From positions 1 through 64,000 of the forward strand of contig JAXLSU010000004.1 of NCBI GenBank assembly GCA_046330455.1: 64,000 nt of DNA, read 5' to 3'. Of this stretch, positions 8,569-16,823 are shown piece after piece (within the stretch, counting starts at the first letter, position 1; the number at the start of each line of letters is the position of its first letter). The notes under the pieces are model-generated. The model saw nothing but the letters and a program-made list of their open reading frames with translations, was not told the origin of the DNA and did no database searches. The position numbers and the translations under genes were made by a program. Source of the DNA: CAVQXR01 sp046330455. GTDB lineage: Bacteria > Actinomycetota > Thermoleophilia > Gaiellales > Gaiellaceae.

Positions 8569-8888
8569 GGCTGCGGCTCCGCGGCGTTCTTGATCGGGAA
8601 CCAGAGCGTCACGAGCTGCGTGCCCTCCTCGAACAGCGCCTCGATCTGAACGACGTCGACGAGCTCGGCCACCCCGTCGAGGACGTCGCCCTCGGCGAGC
8701 GCGGCGTGTCCGGCCCACCGCGCCTCGTCGTAGCTCTTACCGGCGCGGGCCGCCTCCATCACCTCGTCGGTGATCAGCGCCACGGCCTCCGGGTGGTTGA
8801 GCAGGAGCCCGGCGGCCCGGCGCTTTCGCGCGAGCTCGGCGGCGAGGAAGACGAGGAGCCGCTCCTGCTCGACCGGGGTCAGCCGCAT
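8565..8888 (-). CDS. ureA: Urease gamma subunit
   Basis: First gene of the urease operon (107 aa). The whole protein matches the gamma family: RLTPVEQERLLVFLAAELAR, LNHPEAVALITDEVMEAAR, and a C-terminal VVQIEALFEEGTQLVTLWFP. Its promoter should lie in the 82-bp divergent gap to the MBL-fold gene at 8971. No NtcA, NikR or GlnR box was recognisable by eye. The last residues (IKNAAEPQP) extend slightly past the usual end. Confidence 0.95.
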   Translation of the reverse strand: MRLTPVEQERLLVFLAAELARKRRAAGLLLNHPEAVALITDEVMEAARAGKSYDEARWAGHAALAEGDVLDGVAELVDVVQIEALFEEGTQLVTLWFPIKNAAEPQP

Positions 8889-8970
8889 GTCGCTGATTCT
8901 CGGCGGTGCGCCGAAGGGCTGTCAACCCGGCGCGGCGGCGAGCGCCTCCCGTACCCTTCGACTCCAGGCG

Positions 8971-9783
8971 ATGAAGGCGTGTATCTGGGGATGTCGGGGC
9001 TCGCTTGCCACTCCGGGACCGGAGACCGTCCGCTACGGGGGGAACACCTCCTGCGTCGAGGTGAGGCCGGCGAGCGGCGCCGTGCTCGTGCTCGACGCGG
9101 GTACCGGCATCCGCCGGCTCGGGATCTCGCTCATGGCCGAGCGGCCGACGGAGGTCGACCTGCTGCTCACCCACATGCACCTCGACCACGTCGAGGGGCT
9201 CGGGTTCTTCGCGCCCTTGTTCGATCCCGAGTGCTCCGTCCGCGTCTGGGGGCCTCGGCCGGACGACCGCTCGCTCGAGGAGCACATCTCCGCCTACGTC
9301 TCGCCGCCGCTCTTCCCGGTGCCGTTCGAGCGGATCCCCGCGAGGGTCACGTTCACGGAGGTCTGGGAGGACGAGTGGGAGCTCGGCGGCGTGCGGGTCA
9401 GGTCGGCCCCGGTCAGGCACCCCGGCCGGACGGTCGGCTACCGCATCTCGGAGAACGGAAGCAGCGTCGCGTTCGTCCCGGATAACGAGCCGGCGCTCGA
9501 GCCGGCCTCCGGGCTCGCGATCGCTGCAGGCGCCGACGTGCTGCTCCACGACGCCCAGTACACGGCGGCCGAGTACGAGACGCGCGTCGGCTGGGGGCAC
9601 TCGGCCCTGCCCGACTTCGCCCGGCTCGTCGGCGAGGCCGTGCCCGGCAGGGTCGTGATGTTCCACCACGACCCGTCTCACTCCGACGAGACGCTCGAGC
9701 AGATGGTCGCAGAGGCCCGAGCGCTGACCGGGCGTGACGATGTCGAGCTCGCCCGCGAGGGGCTCGAGCTCGTGCTCGGCTGA
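8971..9783 (+). CDS. MBL-fold metallo-hydrolase
   Basis: A cytoplasmic metallo-beta-lactamase fold protein of 270 aa. The metal motif THMHLDHVEG (HxHxDH) is at about residues 67-76, with later ligands in VRHPG, VPDNEP and MFHHDPSHSDE. The N-terminus MKACIWGCRGSLATPGPETV followed by YGGNTSC is typical of the PhnP/RNase Z-like group that includes cyclic phosphodiesterases. Start ATG 8971 gives the natural N-terminus; the frame is open upstream but shadows ureA. It could act on a cyclic nucleotide or phosphodiester; the substrate is not determined by the sequence. It is divergent from the urease operon. Confidence 0.88.
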   Translation: MKACIWGCRGSLATPGPETVRYGGNTSCVEVRPASGAVLVLDAGTGIRRLGISLMAERPTEVDLLLTHMHLDHVEGLGFFAPLFDPECSVRVWGPRPDDRSLEEHISAYVSPPLFPVPFERIPARVTFTEVWEDEWELGGVRVRSAPVRHPGRTVGYRISENGSSVAFVPDNEPALEPASGLAIAAGADVLLHDAQYTAAEYETRVGWGHSALPDFARLVGEAVPGRVVMFHHDPSHSDETLEQMVAEARALTGRDDVELAREGLELVLG

Positions 9784-9879
9784 CACGCACGACTCGCCCT
9801 GCGGCGCGATCCAGGCCGGGTGCTAGCCTCGATCCCGTCGGCCGGCCGGCTGGTCGGAGAGCGATCCGAGGAGGTTCCC

Positions 9880-10833
9880 GTGGCGGATGATCGAGACCAG
9901 GAGCGGTCTGGCGATCCGACCGCGCCGCGCGGTCAGGGTCCCCTTCCCGCGCCCCCCGGGGATCCCCATCACCACGCGCCGGGGTGGACCGCGGCCGACA
10001 GCGAGCTCGAGGAGATGATCGAGGAGGAGGAGAGGTACGTCCAGACGAACCGGAAGCTCGTGATCATCGCGCTCGGGCTGATCACGCTCGTCATCGCCGC
10101 GCTCGTCCTCAGCCTGCTCGCGATGAGTCGCGACATCGAGGCCGCTGCGCGAGCCGAGCCGAAGGACGACAGCGTCAGCACGCGCTCGCTCCAGAACGGT
10201 GCGGTGACGGCCGACAAGCTCGCGGACGGCGCCGTGACGTCGCTGAAGCTCGCCCCCGGAGCCGTCGGCACCGAGCAGCTCGCCGACGGCGCGGTCTCCG
10301 GTGTGAAGCTCGCGGACGGCGCCGTGACCGCCGGGAAGCTCGCCGAGGGCTCGGTCTCCGGGACGGTGATCGCGACCGGGGGAGTGAGCAACGCCGCGCT
10401 CGCCTCGGAGTCGGTCGGGAGGCAGAAGCTGCGGCCGGGTGCGGTCAACGGGTCGAGAGTTGCCGAGAACTCGCTCACCGGCACCCAGATCGACGAGTCG
10501 AGCCTCGCGAAGGTGCCCCAGGCGGCCCGCGCCGACAACGCGGTCAGGCTCGGCGGCATCGCTGCGGCCGCCTTCCTCTCGTCGGTCGAGGCGGTCTCGA
10601 ACCAGAGCGAGCAGAGCACCCAGCGCAGCAAGGGGCCCGTGAGGGTGAGCTGCCCATCCGGCACGGTCGTGCTCGGCGGTGGCGCGCGCGTCCAGGGTGA
10701 GGTGGACGGCGTCGCCCTCACGGTCAGCGCGCCAGACGGGACGACCGGCTGGGTCGCCTCCGCCGAGGCGATCGAGAACCCGGGCGGCCCGTGGCGGCTC
10801 GTCGTCACCGCGATCTGCGCTGCGACCGGATGA
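9880..10833 (+). CDS. Membrane-anchored protein with K-L-x-x-G-A-V stalk repeats
   Basis: No named family is recognised for the whole 317-aa protein. After a cytoplasmic, proline- and acid-rich N-terminus (about 60 residues) comes one membrane helix (VIIALGLITLVIAALVLSLL). The exterior starts with about ten imperfect 10-residue repeats such as LADGAVTSLKLAPGAVGTEQ. Such repeats form beta-solenoid or fibre-like stalks in phage tail-fibre and actinobacterial surface proteins. The C-terminal ~90 residues form a small globular domain with two cysteines (VRVSCPSGTVVLGGG and AICAATG) that may be disulfide linked. GTG 9880 follows GAGGAGG; an upstream ATG at 9820 has no such site. The stop overlaps the M20 gene. 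Confidence 0.72.
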   Translation: MADDRDQERSGDPTAPRGQGPLPAPPGDPHHHAPGWTAADSELEEMIEEEERYVQTNRKLVIIALGLITLVIAALVLSLLAMSRDIEAAARAEPKDDSVSTRSLQNGAVTADKLADGAVTSLKLAPGAVGTEQLADGAVSGVKLADGAVTAGKLAEGSVSGTVIATGGVSNAALASESVGRQKLRPGAVNGSRVAENSLTGTQIDESSLAKVPQAARADNAVRLGGIAAAAFLSSVEAVSNQSEQSTQRSKGPVRVSCPSGTVVLGGGARVQGEVDGVALTVSAPDGTTGWVASAEAIENPGGPWRLVVTAICAATG

Positions 10834-12017
10834 GCCGGCAGGCGCCTCTTACCGGCGCGCCGGAATGCCTCGACGCGGCCGCGTTGCTCGACTGGCTTCG
10901 GGGCGAGACGCCTGCCATGTGCGGCCTGCTCGAGCGGCTCGCGTGCGCGGAGTCTCCGACGCTGGCTCCGGCCGCCCAGGCCGAGGCGTACTCGATCCTC
11001 GCTTCGGAGCTCGCAGCCCTCGACTTCGCCGTGACGCGGGTTCCGGCCTGGAACGTCGGAAACCACCTCTACGCACGGCCGGCCGACCGCCGCCGGGGTG
11101 CGCCGAGCCAGCTCGTCGTGGGCCATCTCGACACCGTGTGGCCGCTCGGAACGATCCAGCGGATGCCGGTGCGTCTCGAGGACGATCGACTGTACGGGCC
11201 GGGTGTCTGCGACATGAAGGGCGGCCTCGTCCAGATGCTGTTCGCACTCCGTGCGCTCGCGGAGCACGGGCTCGCCCCGGAGGTCACGCCGGTCGTCTTC
11301 ATCGGTGCCGACGAGGAGGTGGGCAGCGCGGAGTCGAGGCGCTACGTGCGCCTGCTCGCACGCTGTGCCCTGCGTGCGCTCGTGCTCGAGCCCGGCCTCG
11401 GGCCGGACGGCAGGCTGAAGACGGCGCGCAAGGGCTCCGGGCACTTCAGGCTCGTCGTCCACGGACGCGCCGCGCACGCCGGCGTGAGCCCCGAGGAGGG
11501 CCGCAGCGCGATCCTCGAGCTCTCACACCAGATCCAGCGGCTGTTCGCGCTGAACGATCCGGCGCACGGGATCACGGTCAACGTCGGCGTGATCGACGGC
11601 GGGATGCGGCCGAACGTCGTCGCTCCGGAGGCGTCGGCCCAGATCGACGTGCGTGCGCCGACGCTGGACGCGGCCCGGGAGGTCGAGCAGGCGATCCGGG
11701 CGCTCGCGCCGGTCGATCCCGACACGGCGATCGAGGTCGAGGGCTCGTTCCCACGGCCGCCGATGGAGGCGACTCGGCGGAACCTCGCTCTCTGGGAACA
11801 GGCCCGTGCGGCCGGGGCGCGCCTCGGGTTGAGCCTCGACCACGTCGCGGTCGGTGGCTCCTCCGACGGGAACCTGACGAGCCCGCACACGGCGACACTC
11901 GATGGTCTCGGTGTCGTCGGAGGCGGCTCGCACGCGCCCGACGAGCACGTGGTCGTCTCACGGATGGCCGAGCGGGCAGCGCTGCTCGCGCTGCTCCTGC
12001 TCGAGCCGCCGGCCTGA
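10830..12017 (+). CDS. M20 family metallopeptidase (glutamate carboxypeptidase-like)
   Basis: A two-zinc M20 hydrolase of 395 aa, most like the carboxypeptidase G2/ArgE group. Visible metal and catalytic residues are H and D of VVGHLDTVWP, D of GPGVCDMKGG, the EE of GADEEVGS, E of VLEPG and the last H of GGGSHAPDEHV. The dimerisation domain sits between them (KGSGHFRLVVHGRAAHAGV). ATG 10830 overlaps the previous stop (ATGA). It probably cleaves C-terminal amino acids, often Glu, from peptides or folate-like compounds in the cytoplasm; no signal peptide is seen. Confidence 0.9.
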   Translation: MSRQAPLTGAPECLDAAALLDWLRGETPAMCGLLERLACAESPTLAPAAQAEAYSILASELAALDFAVTRVPAWNVGNHLYARPADRRRGAPSQLVVGHLDTVWPLGTIQRMPVRLEDDRLYGPGVCDMKGGLVQMLFALRALAEHGLAPEVTPVVFIGADEEVGSAESRRYVRLLARCALRALVLEPGLGPDGRLKTARKGSGHFRLVVHGRAAHAGVSPEEGRSAILELSHQIQRLFALNDPAHGITVNVGVIDGGMRPNVVAPEASAQIDVRAPTLDAAREVEQAIRALAPVDPDTAIEVEGSFPRPPMEATRRNLALWEQARAAGARLGLSLDHVAVGGSSDGNLTSPHTATLDGLGVVGGGSHAPDEHVVVSRMAERAALLALLLLEPPA

Positions 12018-12077
12018 CCCGGTCGCGCCGCTGCCGCTCGGGCCGGGGAGCGCCCCGTGCGTCCGGCAGAGCCAGGC

Positions 12078-12884
12078 TCAGGAGCCGTCGGGCCAGGCCT
12101 CGTGCGGGCGTTCGATCGTCGAGCGAACGACCTCTCCGAACCGTGCTCCCTGCGCCCCGTCCACCAGACGATGGTCGACCGTGACACCGATCGCCGCCAT
12201 GCGGCGCGGGACGATCTCCCCGTCGACCACCCGCGGCTGCCAGGTGGGCAGCCCGACGGTGAGCACGCAGCTGACCCGTGCGAAGGGAAGGAGCGGCGCC
12301 AGCGCCCGGTCGACGCCGAACGTCCCGACGGCCGAGACGAGCGCCGACCCGAACGGGTGCGCCGACAGGCCGAGCGGCCGAAGCGGGCGTCCGAGCCCCG
12401 AGGTGAGCCAGCCGGCGAGCGCGAGCCCGGGTCGCAGGAGGAGGCGCGGCATCCGGTCGGCCACGCGGACGGCGCGCGACAGCCCGTGCTCGTCGTCGCG
12501 CCGAGCCGTGCGGGCCGCGGCGAGCAGCTCACGGGCGAGCTCCCGCGGATGCTTGCGGTCGGCGTCGCGGATCAGGACGGCGGTCAGGTGGCCACCCCTG
12601 CCGGTCGCGACCGCGAAGCTGACGTCCACCGCCGGGCGCGGGCGCACGCGGCCGAGCACGATCCGCCCGTTCAGCTCCGGCACGGCGGCCAGACCACGGC
12701 CCAGCGCGGCTCCGGCGAGCTGGGGGAGCGTGACTCCGGCCTCGCGGCACCACTCCTCCGCCTCGGAGAGATCGACATCGAGGAACCCGTAGGCAAGGCC
12801 GGCCCGGGGGGCACGCCAGCCGGCGAGGGCGAGCCGGTTGCGCGACTCCGACCGGGGGCTGTCGAACGACGAGGTGCGGGCCAT
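12078..12884 (-). CDS. Stand-alone 2-oxoacid dehydrogenase E2-type acyltransferase domain
   Basis: The 268-aa protein corresponds to the catalytic domain of lipoyl acyltransferases (BAHD/CAT-like fold). The catalytic motif DHRLVDGAQGARF (HxxxDG) is near the C-terminus, preceded by the usual VGLPTWQPRVVDGEIVPRRM strand. The N-terminal lipoyl and peripheral-subunit binding domains of a true E2 are missing, and E1/E3 genes are not nearby. It therefore probably transfers acyl groups from CoA to an unknown acceptor rather than serving a dehydrogenase complex. It is convergent with the M20 gene and divergent from the quinone reductase gene. Confidence 0.78.
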   Translation of the reverse strand: MARTSSFDSPRSESRNRLALAGWRAPRAGLAYGFLDVDLSEAEEWCREAGVTLPQLAGAALGRGLAAVPELNGRIVLGRVRPRPAVDVSFAVATGRGGHLTAVLIRDADRKHPRELARELLAAARTARRDDEHGLSRAVRVADRMPRLLLRPGLALAGWLTSGLGRPLRPLGLSAHPFGSALVSAVGTFGVDRALAPLLPFARVSCVLTVGLPTWQPRVVDGEIVPRRMAAIGVTVDHRLVDGAQGARFGEVVRSTIERPHEAWPDGS

Positions 12885-12958
12885 CTGGGGAAGTGTGCAC
12901 GGCCTCCGCGGTCGGGCGGACGACGAGCCTCGCTGCCCGACTCCTCGGCCCTGCCAGA

Positions 12959-13924
12959 ATGCGCGTCGTGCGTGCGGTGCTCCTCACCTCCTTCGGCGGC
13001 AGCGACGTGCTCGAGGTGGCCGACGTCCCCGTCCCGCAGCCCGGACGGGGCCAGCTGCTCGTGCGGATCCGGGCCGGAGCGGTGAACCCGGTCGACTACC
13101 AGACCCGTCGCGGCGACTACCGCGACGAGATCGCGCTGCCGGCGATCATCGGCTCCGATCTCTCCGGCGTCGTCGAGGCGACGGGCCCGGGCGTCCGGTC
13201 GTTCCGGCCGGGTGACGAGGTGTTCGGGATGACGAGAGCCTTCGACGGCAATGGCGCCTACGCGCAGTACGCCGTGATCGACGAGGCGATCGTCGCCCGC
13301 AAGCCGGAGAGCCTCTCCCACGATGAGGCGGCCTCGCTCCCGGTGGCCGGTGGAACGGCCTGGGAGTGCCTCGTCGTCCGGGGCCGGCTCCGGGTCGGTG
13401 AGACGGTGCTCGTCCACGCCGCCGCCGGGGGTGTCGGCTCCCTGGCGCTCCAGATCGCCCGGGCGGCGGGTGCCCGGATCGTCGCGACGTGCTCCTCCCG
13501 CAGCGTCGAGCTCGTGCGGCAGCTCGGCGCCGACGTCGTCGTCGACTACACCCGGGAGGACTACGTGGCCGGGACGCTCGCGGCGGCCGGCGGACGCGGT
13601 GTCGACCTCGTCCTCGACACGATCGGGGGGGACGCGATCGCGCGTGCCGGGGAGGTGCTCGCCGACGGCGGCCGGGTGGTCTCGATCGTGGACATCGCGA
13701 CTCCGCAGAGCCTGCTGCCCCTGTGGGCGAGCAACGCCTCGGCGCACTTCGTGTTCACGCCGCCGCGCCGGTCGACCCTCGAGGCCCTCGGGTCGCTGTG
13801 TGAGCGGGGCCTCGTGTCGCCGGTGATCGACTCGGTGGTGCCGCTCGGCGAGGTCGCAGCCGCACACGATCGGCTCGAACGTGGCGGGGTGCGCGGAAAG
13901 ATCGTGCTCGACCCCGACCGCTAA
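12959..13924 (+). CDS. NADPH:quinone reductase / zinc-independent MDR oxidoreductase
   Basis: The protein (321 aa) is a medium-chain dehydrogenase/reductase of the quinone oxidoreductase branch. It opens with MRVVRAVLLTSFGGSDVLEV, has a GroES-like domain (VNPVDYQTRRGDY, GSDLSGVVEATG) to about residue 120, and a Rossmann domain with VLVHAAAGGVGSLALQIA. Catalytic zinc ligands of alcohol dehydrogenases are absent, as expected for this branch. It should reduce quinones or alpha,beta-unsaturated carbonyls with NADPH. ATG 12959 was chosen over a GTG 66 bases upstream because it starts the conserved domain. Hairpins follow the stop. Confidence 0.9.
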   Translation: MRVVRAVLLTSFGGSDVLEVADVPVPQPGRGQLLVRIRAGAVNPVDYQTRRGDYRDEIALPAIIGSDLSGVVEATGPGVRSFRPGDEVFGMTRAFDGNGAYAQYAVIDEAIVARKPESLSHDEAASLPVAGGTAWECLVVRGRLRVGETVLVHAAAGGVGSLALQIARAAGARIVATCSSRSVELVRQLGADVVVDYTREDYVAGTLAAAGGRGVDLVLDTIGGDAIARAGEVLADGGRVVSIVDIATPQSLLPLWASNASAHFVFTPPRRSTLEALGSLCERGLVSPVIDSVVPLGEVAAAHDRLERGGVRGKIVLDPDR

Positions 13925-13988
13925 CGAACGCGGCTGAGCGGACTCCGCGGCTGAGCGGACGGCTAGGCCGGCCGCGACCCGCGTAGGA

Positions 13989-14005
13989 GCGGCCCGGAGG
14001 GCCGC
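13989..14005. terminator. Hairpin downstream of the quinone reductase gene
   Basis: GCGGCCC-GGA-GGGCCGC, a perfect 7-bp stem followed by GTTTAC. The T-run is too short for a classic intrinsic terminator, but its place between two convergent genes fits a bidirectional stop. Confidence 0.45.
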
Positions 14006-14029
14006 GTTTACGGTCTGGCTGAGAGCGGT

Positions 14030-14048
14030 ACGAGCCCTGCGGGCTCGT
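14030..14048. terminator. Second intergenic hairpin between convergent genes
   Basis: ACGAGCCC-TGC-GGGCTCGT is a perfect 8-bp stem with a 3-base loop. It lies just before the 50-bp tandem repeats and can act in either direction. No T-run follows. Confidence 0.4.
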
Positions 14049-14052
14049 GGTC

Positions 14053-14174
14053 GGCGGGTCCGGCCCGGCCGAGGGCGTGCGGGTGCTGGCGCACCCGCGG
14101 TTGGCGGGTCCGGCCCGGCCGAGGGCGTGCGGGTGCTGGCGCACCCGCGCTTGGCGGGTCCGGCCCGGCCGAGC
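14053..14174. repeat. 50-bp tandem repeat, about 2.4 copies, each with an internal hairpin
   Basis: Copies start at 14053, 14103 and 14153 (partial). The first two differ by one base at the end. Each full copy carries an 8-bp palindrome, GCGGGTGC-TGGC-GCACCCGC. The block occupies the gap between the convergent quinone reductase and GNAT genes. It does not encode a credible protein; frames through it are open only because of base composition. Confidence 0.8.
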
Positions 14175-14199
14175 CGGGGCCGTCAGCCGCCGGGAGCCG

Positions 14200-14730
14200 T
14201 CAGCCGCCTGGGCCGGTCGCGCGGGACTCGATCGCGTACACGAGGTGGGGGAGCCCGCCCCAGATGGCCTCGCGCTCCGCCGTCATCCCGAGCTTCTCGG
14301 CGACACGGCGCGAGGCGTGGTTCCGTGCGCTCACCATCGACACGATGCGCTCGAGCCCGAGCACGTCGAAGGCGTAGTCGCGCCAGGCGGCACCGGCCTC
14401 GGCCGCGATCCCCTGTCCCCAGTGGCTGCGCCGGGTGATCCAGCCGAGCTCGAGCTCGGGGCTTCCCTCGACGAGGGTGCGGACGAGCCCGCAGTCGCCG
14501 ACGAGCTCGCCCGTCTCCCGGAGCACGACGGCGCAGCGGCCGAGCCCGTCCGCCTCATAACGGCCGAGGTTGCGCTCGATCCAGGCCAGGCATCCGACCC
14601 GGTCGAGCGGCTCGCCCCACAGGGCCAGCGCCTCGGCGTCGCCGAGCATCGTCGCGAGGGCGTCGAGGTCGTCGAGGGCGAGGGGTCGCAGCAGCAGGCG
14701 GTCGGTCTCGAGGCGCGGGGGCAGAGGCAT
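14200..14730 (-). CDS. GNAT family N-acetyltransferase (RimJ/RimL type)
   Basis: The 176-aa protein matches the RimJ/RimL-like acetyltransferases: LETDRLLLRPLALDDLDAL at the start, IGxxGL-like VGDCGLV in the middle, and ELGWITRRSHWGQGIAAEAG, the acetyl-CoA pyrophosphate-binding loop (normally Q/RxxGxG/A; here WGQGIA). The end VSARNHASRRVAEKLGMT is the classic beta4-alpha4 region (N.aS.rv.eklGf). ATG 14730 was preferred over the more upstream 14823, whose extra 31 residues are basic and non-conserved in look. Acceptor (amine or N-terminus) unknown. Confidence 0.88.
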   Translation of the reverse strand: MPLPPRLETDRLLLRPLALDDLDALATMLGDAEALALWGEPLDRVGCLAWIERNLGRYEADGLGRCAVVLRETGELVGDCGLVRTLVEGSPELELGWITRRSHWGQGIAAEAGAAWRDYAFDVLGLERIVSMVSARNHASRRVAEKLGMTAEREAIWGGLPHLVYAIESRATGPGG

Positions 14731-14821
14731 CCGCCGTGAGCATGCCAGGAGGGCCCGGGTGGCCGCTCGCGAGCGCCCATCGCCGGCGGCCGACGCGACG
14801 TTTGCGGGAGAATGCCTACCC

Positions 14822-15253
14822 ATGGCCCCCGGAGCTGACCGCCGCGACGACTACCGCCACTTCCTCTCGATCCCGACGCGCTGGAAGGACGTGGACGTCT
14901 ACGCGCACGTCAACAACGTCGAGTACTACTCGTACTTCGACACGGTGCTCAGCGGTTACCTCGTCAGCGAGGGAGGCCTGGATCCACGCCGGAGCCCGGT
15001 GATCGGGGTCTGCGCGGAGTCCGCGTGCCGTTTCCACGACTCGTTCGGGTTCCCCGAGACGATCGAGGCCGGTCTGCGCGTCGGCGAGCTGCGAACAAGG
15101 GCGGCCCGCTACGAGATCGGCCTGTTCCGTGAGGGGCGGGCAGAGCCGGCCGCGACGGGGCACTTCGTGCACGTCTTCGTCGATCGGGAGACGATGACGC
15201 CGGTGGCGATCCCGCCGGCGCTGCGCGGCGCGCTCGAGCGGCTGCTCGTCTAG
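14822..15253 (+). CDS. Acyl-CoA thioesterase, 4HBT (YbgC/FadM-like) family
   Basis: A single hotdog-fold protein of 143 aa. The catalytic-region motif RWKDVDVYAHVNNVEYYSYF, with the Asp/Asn pair typical of 4-hydroxybenzoyl-CoA thioesterase relatives, is at residues 19-38. It should hydrolyse fatty or aromatic acyl-CoA in the cytoplasm. ATG 14822 begins the domain; the longer open frame upstream is antisense to the GNAT gene. Its TAG stop lies in CTAG and overlaps the stop of the converging homocysteine methyltransferase gene. Confidence 0.9.
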   Translation: MAPGADRRDDYRHFLSIPTRWKDVDVYAHVNNVEYYSYFDTVLSGYLVSEGGLDPRRSPVIGVCAESACRFHDSFGFPETIEAGLRVGELRTRAARYEIGLFREGRAEPAATGHFVHVFVDRETMTPVAIPPALRGALERLLV

Positions 15254-16107
15254 GACGCGGCCGCGACGGCCGCCGCGATCGCTGCGACGTGGGCGTCCGT
15301 GCTGCCACAGCACGCGCCGATGTGCTCGAAGCCGAGGCTCGCGGCGTGCGCGGCGAAGGCGGCGAGCGCCTCGGGCGTCTCCGGGTACTCGGGCCCCGAG
15401 AGGGTGGGGACGGGAACGCCGCAGTTGGGTCGCGCCCACAGCTCGAGCCCCGTCTCGCGGGCCGCTTCCGCGAGCTCCCGCGCGAGCTCGTACGCGAGCT
15501 CGAGGCCGCTTCCGCAGTTGAAGCCGATCCCGGCCGCTCCGAGCTCGAGCGCGAGCGGCACCGTATCGGCGGGCCGAACGCCCATCATCGTGCGGGTCCC
15601 CGAGTCGTAGGAGAACGAGAGGATGGTCGGCACGCCCGTCTCGACGCAGCCGGCCGCAGCCGCCCGTGCCTCCCCGAGGTCGTACATCGTCTCGACGACG
15701 AGCAGGTCGGCGCCGGCGTCTGCGAGCGCGCGGGCCTGGCGACGAAACGCCGCGAGGCCGGCCTCGGCGGTCAGCGGCCCGAGCGGCTCGAGCAGCTGGC
15801 CGGTCGGCCCGAGCGATCCGGCGACGAGCGCGCCCTCGGACTGCTCCCGGGCGAGCCGGACTCCGGCGAGGTTCAGGGCCTCGGTGTCGTCCGCCCGGCC
15901 GTCGAGCTCGAGGCGGACCGGGTTCGATCCGAACGTGTTGGTCAGCAGCACGGTCGCACCGGCGGCACGGGAGGCACGGTGCAGCTCGCTGACGAGGTCC
16001 GGGCGGTCGAGGTTGAGCAGGTCGGGCGCCGACCCCGGCTCGAAGTACGGCATGAGCCGGGTCGCGATCCCGCCCTCGATCACATTTCTCTGGCGTCCTG
16101 CCGGCAT
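15250..16107 (-). CDS. Homocysteine S-methyltransferase family protein
   Basis: The 285-aa protein has the zinc-dependent homocysteine methyltransferase fold (BHMT, MmuM, MetH N-domain). It shows NTFGSNPVRLE after strand 2, the first zinc cysteine in GFNCGSG at about residue 198, and the paired zinc cysteines in HIGACCGS near 268. The N-terminus VIEGGIATRL replaces the usual lldGa.GT.l motif. A methyl donor such as S-methylmethionine or betaine is possible; the cobalamin domains of MetH are absent. It converges with the thioesterase gene, the two sharing a palindromic CTAG at their stops. Confidence 0.85.
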   Translation of the reverse strand: MPAGRQRNVIEGGIATRLMPYFEPGSAPDLLNLDRPDLVSELHRASRAAGATVLLTNTFGSNPVRLELDGRADDTEALNLAGVRLAREQSEGALVAGSLGPTGQLLEPLGPLTAEAGLAAFRRQARALADAGADLLVVETMYDLGEARAAAAGCVETGVPTILSFSYDSGTRTMMGVRPADTVPLALELGAAGIGFNCGSGLELAYELARELAEAARETGLELWARPNCGVPVPTLSGPEYPETPEALAAFAAHAASLGFEHIGACCGSTDAHVAAIAAAVAAAS

Positions 16108-16177
16108 CCTGGCGTCGAGCGTAGCGCGGGACGCCCGATGACGCCCGGAATCCGCGACAATGGCCGGGCGAGGCCTG

Positions 16178-16786
16178 ATGAAGAAGCTGCTCGCGACAGT
16201 CGCAGTCGGCGCGGTGCTCGCCAGCGTCTACCGGCGCTTCCTGCGCAGGCCGATCCTCGACTGGGGCTCGACCCCGGAGGAGGCCGCTCTCGCCCTGCCG
16301 GGCGACGAGCTGCTCGCCGACCCGGACATCGTCGCGACCCGGGCGATCACGATCGACGCGCCTCCCTTCGCGGTCTGGCCGTGGCTCGTCCAGATGGGCC
16401 CCGGGCGCGGGGGCGCGTACACCTACGACTGGATCGAGAACCTGTTCGGGCTCGGGATGCACAGCGCCGACCGGATCCTGCCCGAGTTCCAGAAGCTCGA
16501 GGTCGGCACCGTGCTGCGCGGCCCGAACGCCGGGCTCGGGATGCGGGTCGAGGTCATCGACCCCGAGCGCGTGCTCTCGCTGCGTTCGGAGGACGGAGCC
16601 TGGGTCTGGACCTTCGCGCTGCGCGAGCACCCGTCCGGAACGCGCCTGCTCAGCCGCAACCGGATCAGGGCCGGTGAGACGCTCGGCGGGCGGTTGGGGA
16701 TGCTCGTCATGGAGCCCGGCTCGCTCGTGATGGAGCGGAAGATGCTGCTCGGGATCAAGGAGCGGGCAGAGCGCCTCCGGAGCTGA
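16178..16786 (+). CDS. SRPBCC-superfamily protein with N-terminal anchor
   Basis: The first 20 residues (MKKLLATVAVGAVLASVYRR) form a signal-anchor-like helix. The rest (to 202 aa) looks like a START/Bet v1-type lipid-binding domain: RAITIDAPPFAVWPWLVQMG at 60-80, then YDWIENLFGLGMHSADRI and WVWTFALREHPSGTRLLSRN. This architecture recurs in actinobacterial SRPBCC proteins of unknown ligand. The start is ambiguous: ATG 16178 (GGGCGAGG upstream) or ATG 16160, six codons earlier. Confidence 0.78.
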   Translation: MKKLLATVAVGAVLASVYRRFLRRPILDWGSTPEEAALALPGDELLADPDIVATRAITIDAPPFAVWPWLVQMGPGRGGAYTYDWIENLFGLGMHSADRILPEFQKLEVGTVLRGPNAGLGMRVEVIDPERVLSLRSEDGAWVWTFALREHPSGTRLLSRNRIRAGETLGGRLGMLVMEPGSLVMERKMLLGIKERAERLRS

Positions 16787-16823
16787 GCGGTCGGTTGGCG
16801 CGAGACGCGAGGGTCACCCGGGA

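Noticed and set aside
14053..14174. Possible CRISPR array
   Set aside because: Repeats are directly adjacent with no spacers and only about 2.4 copies.
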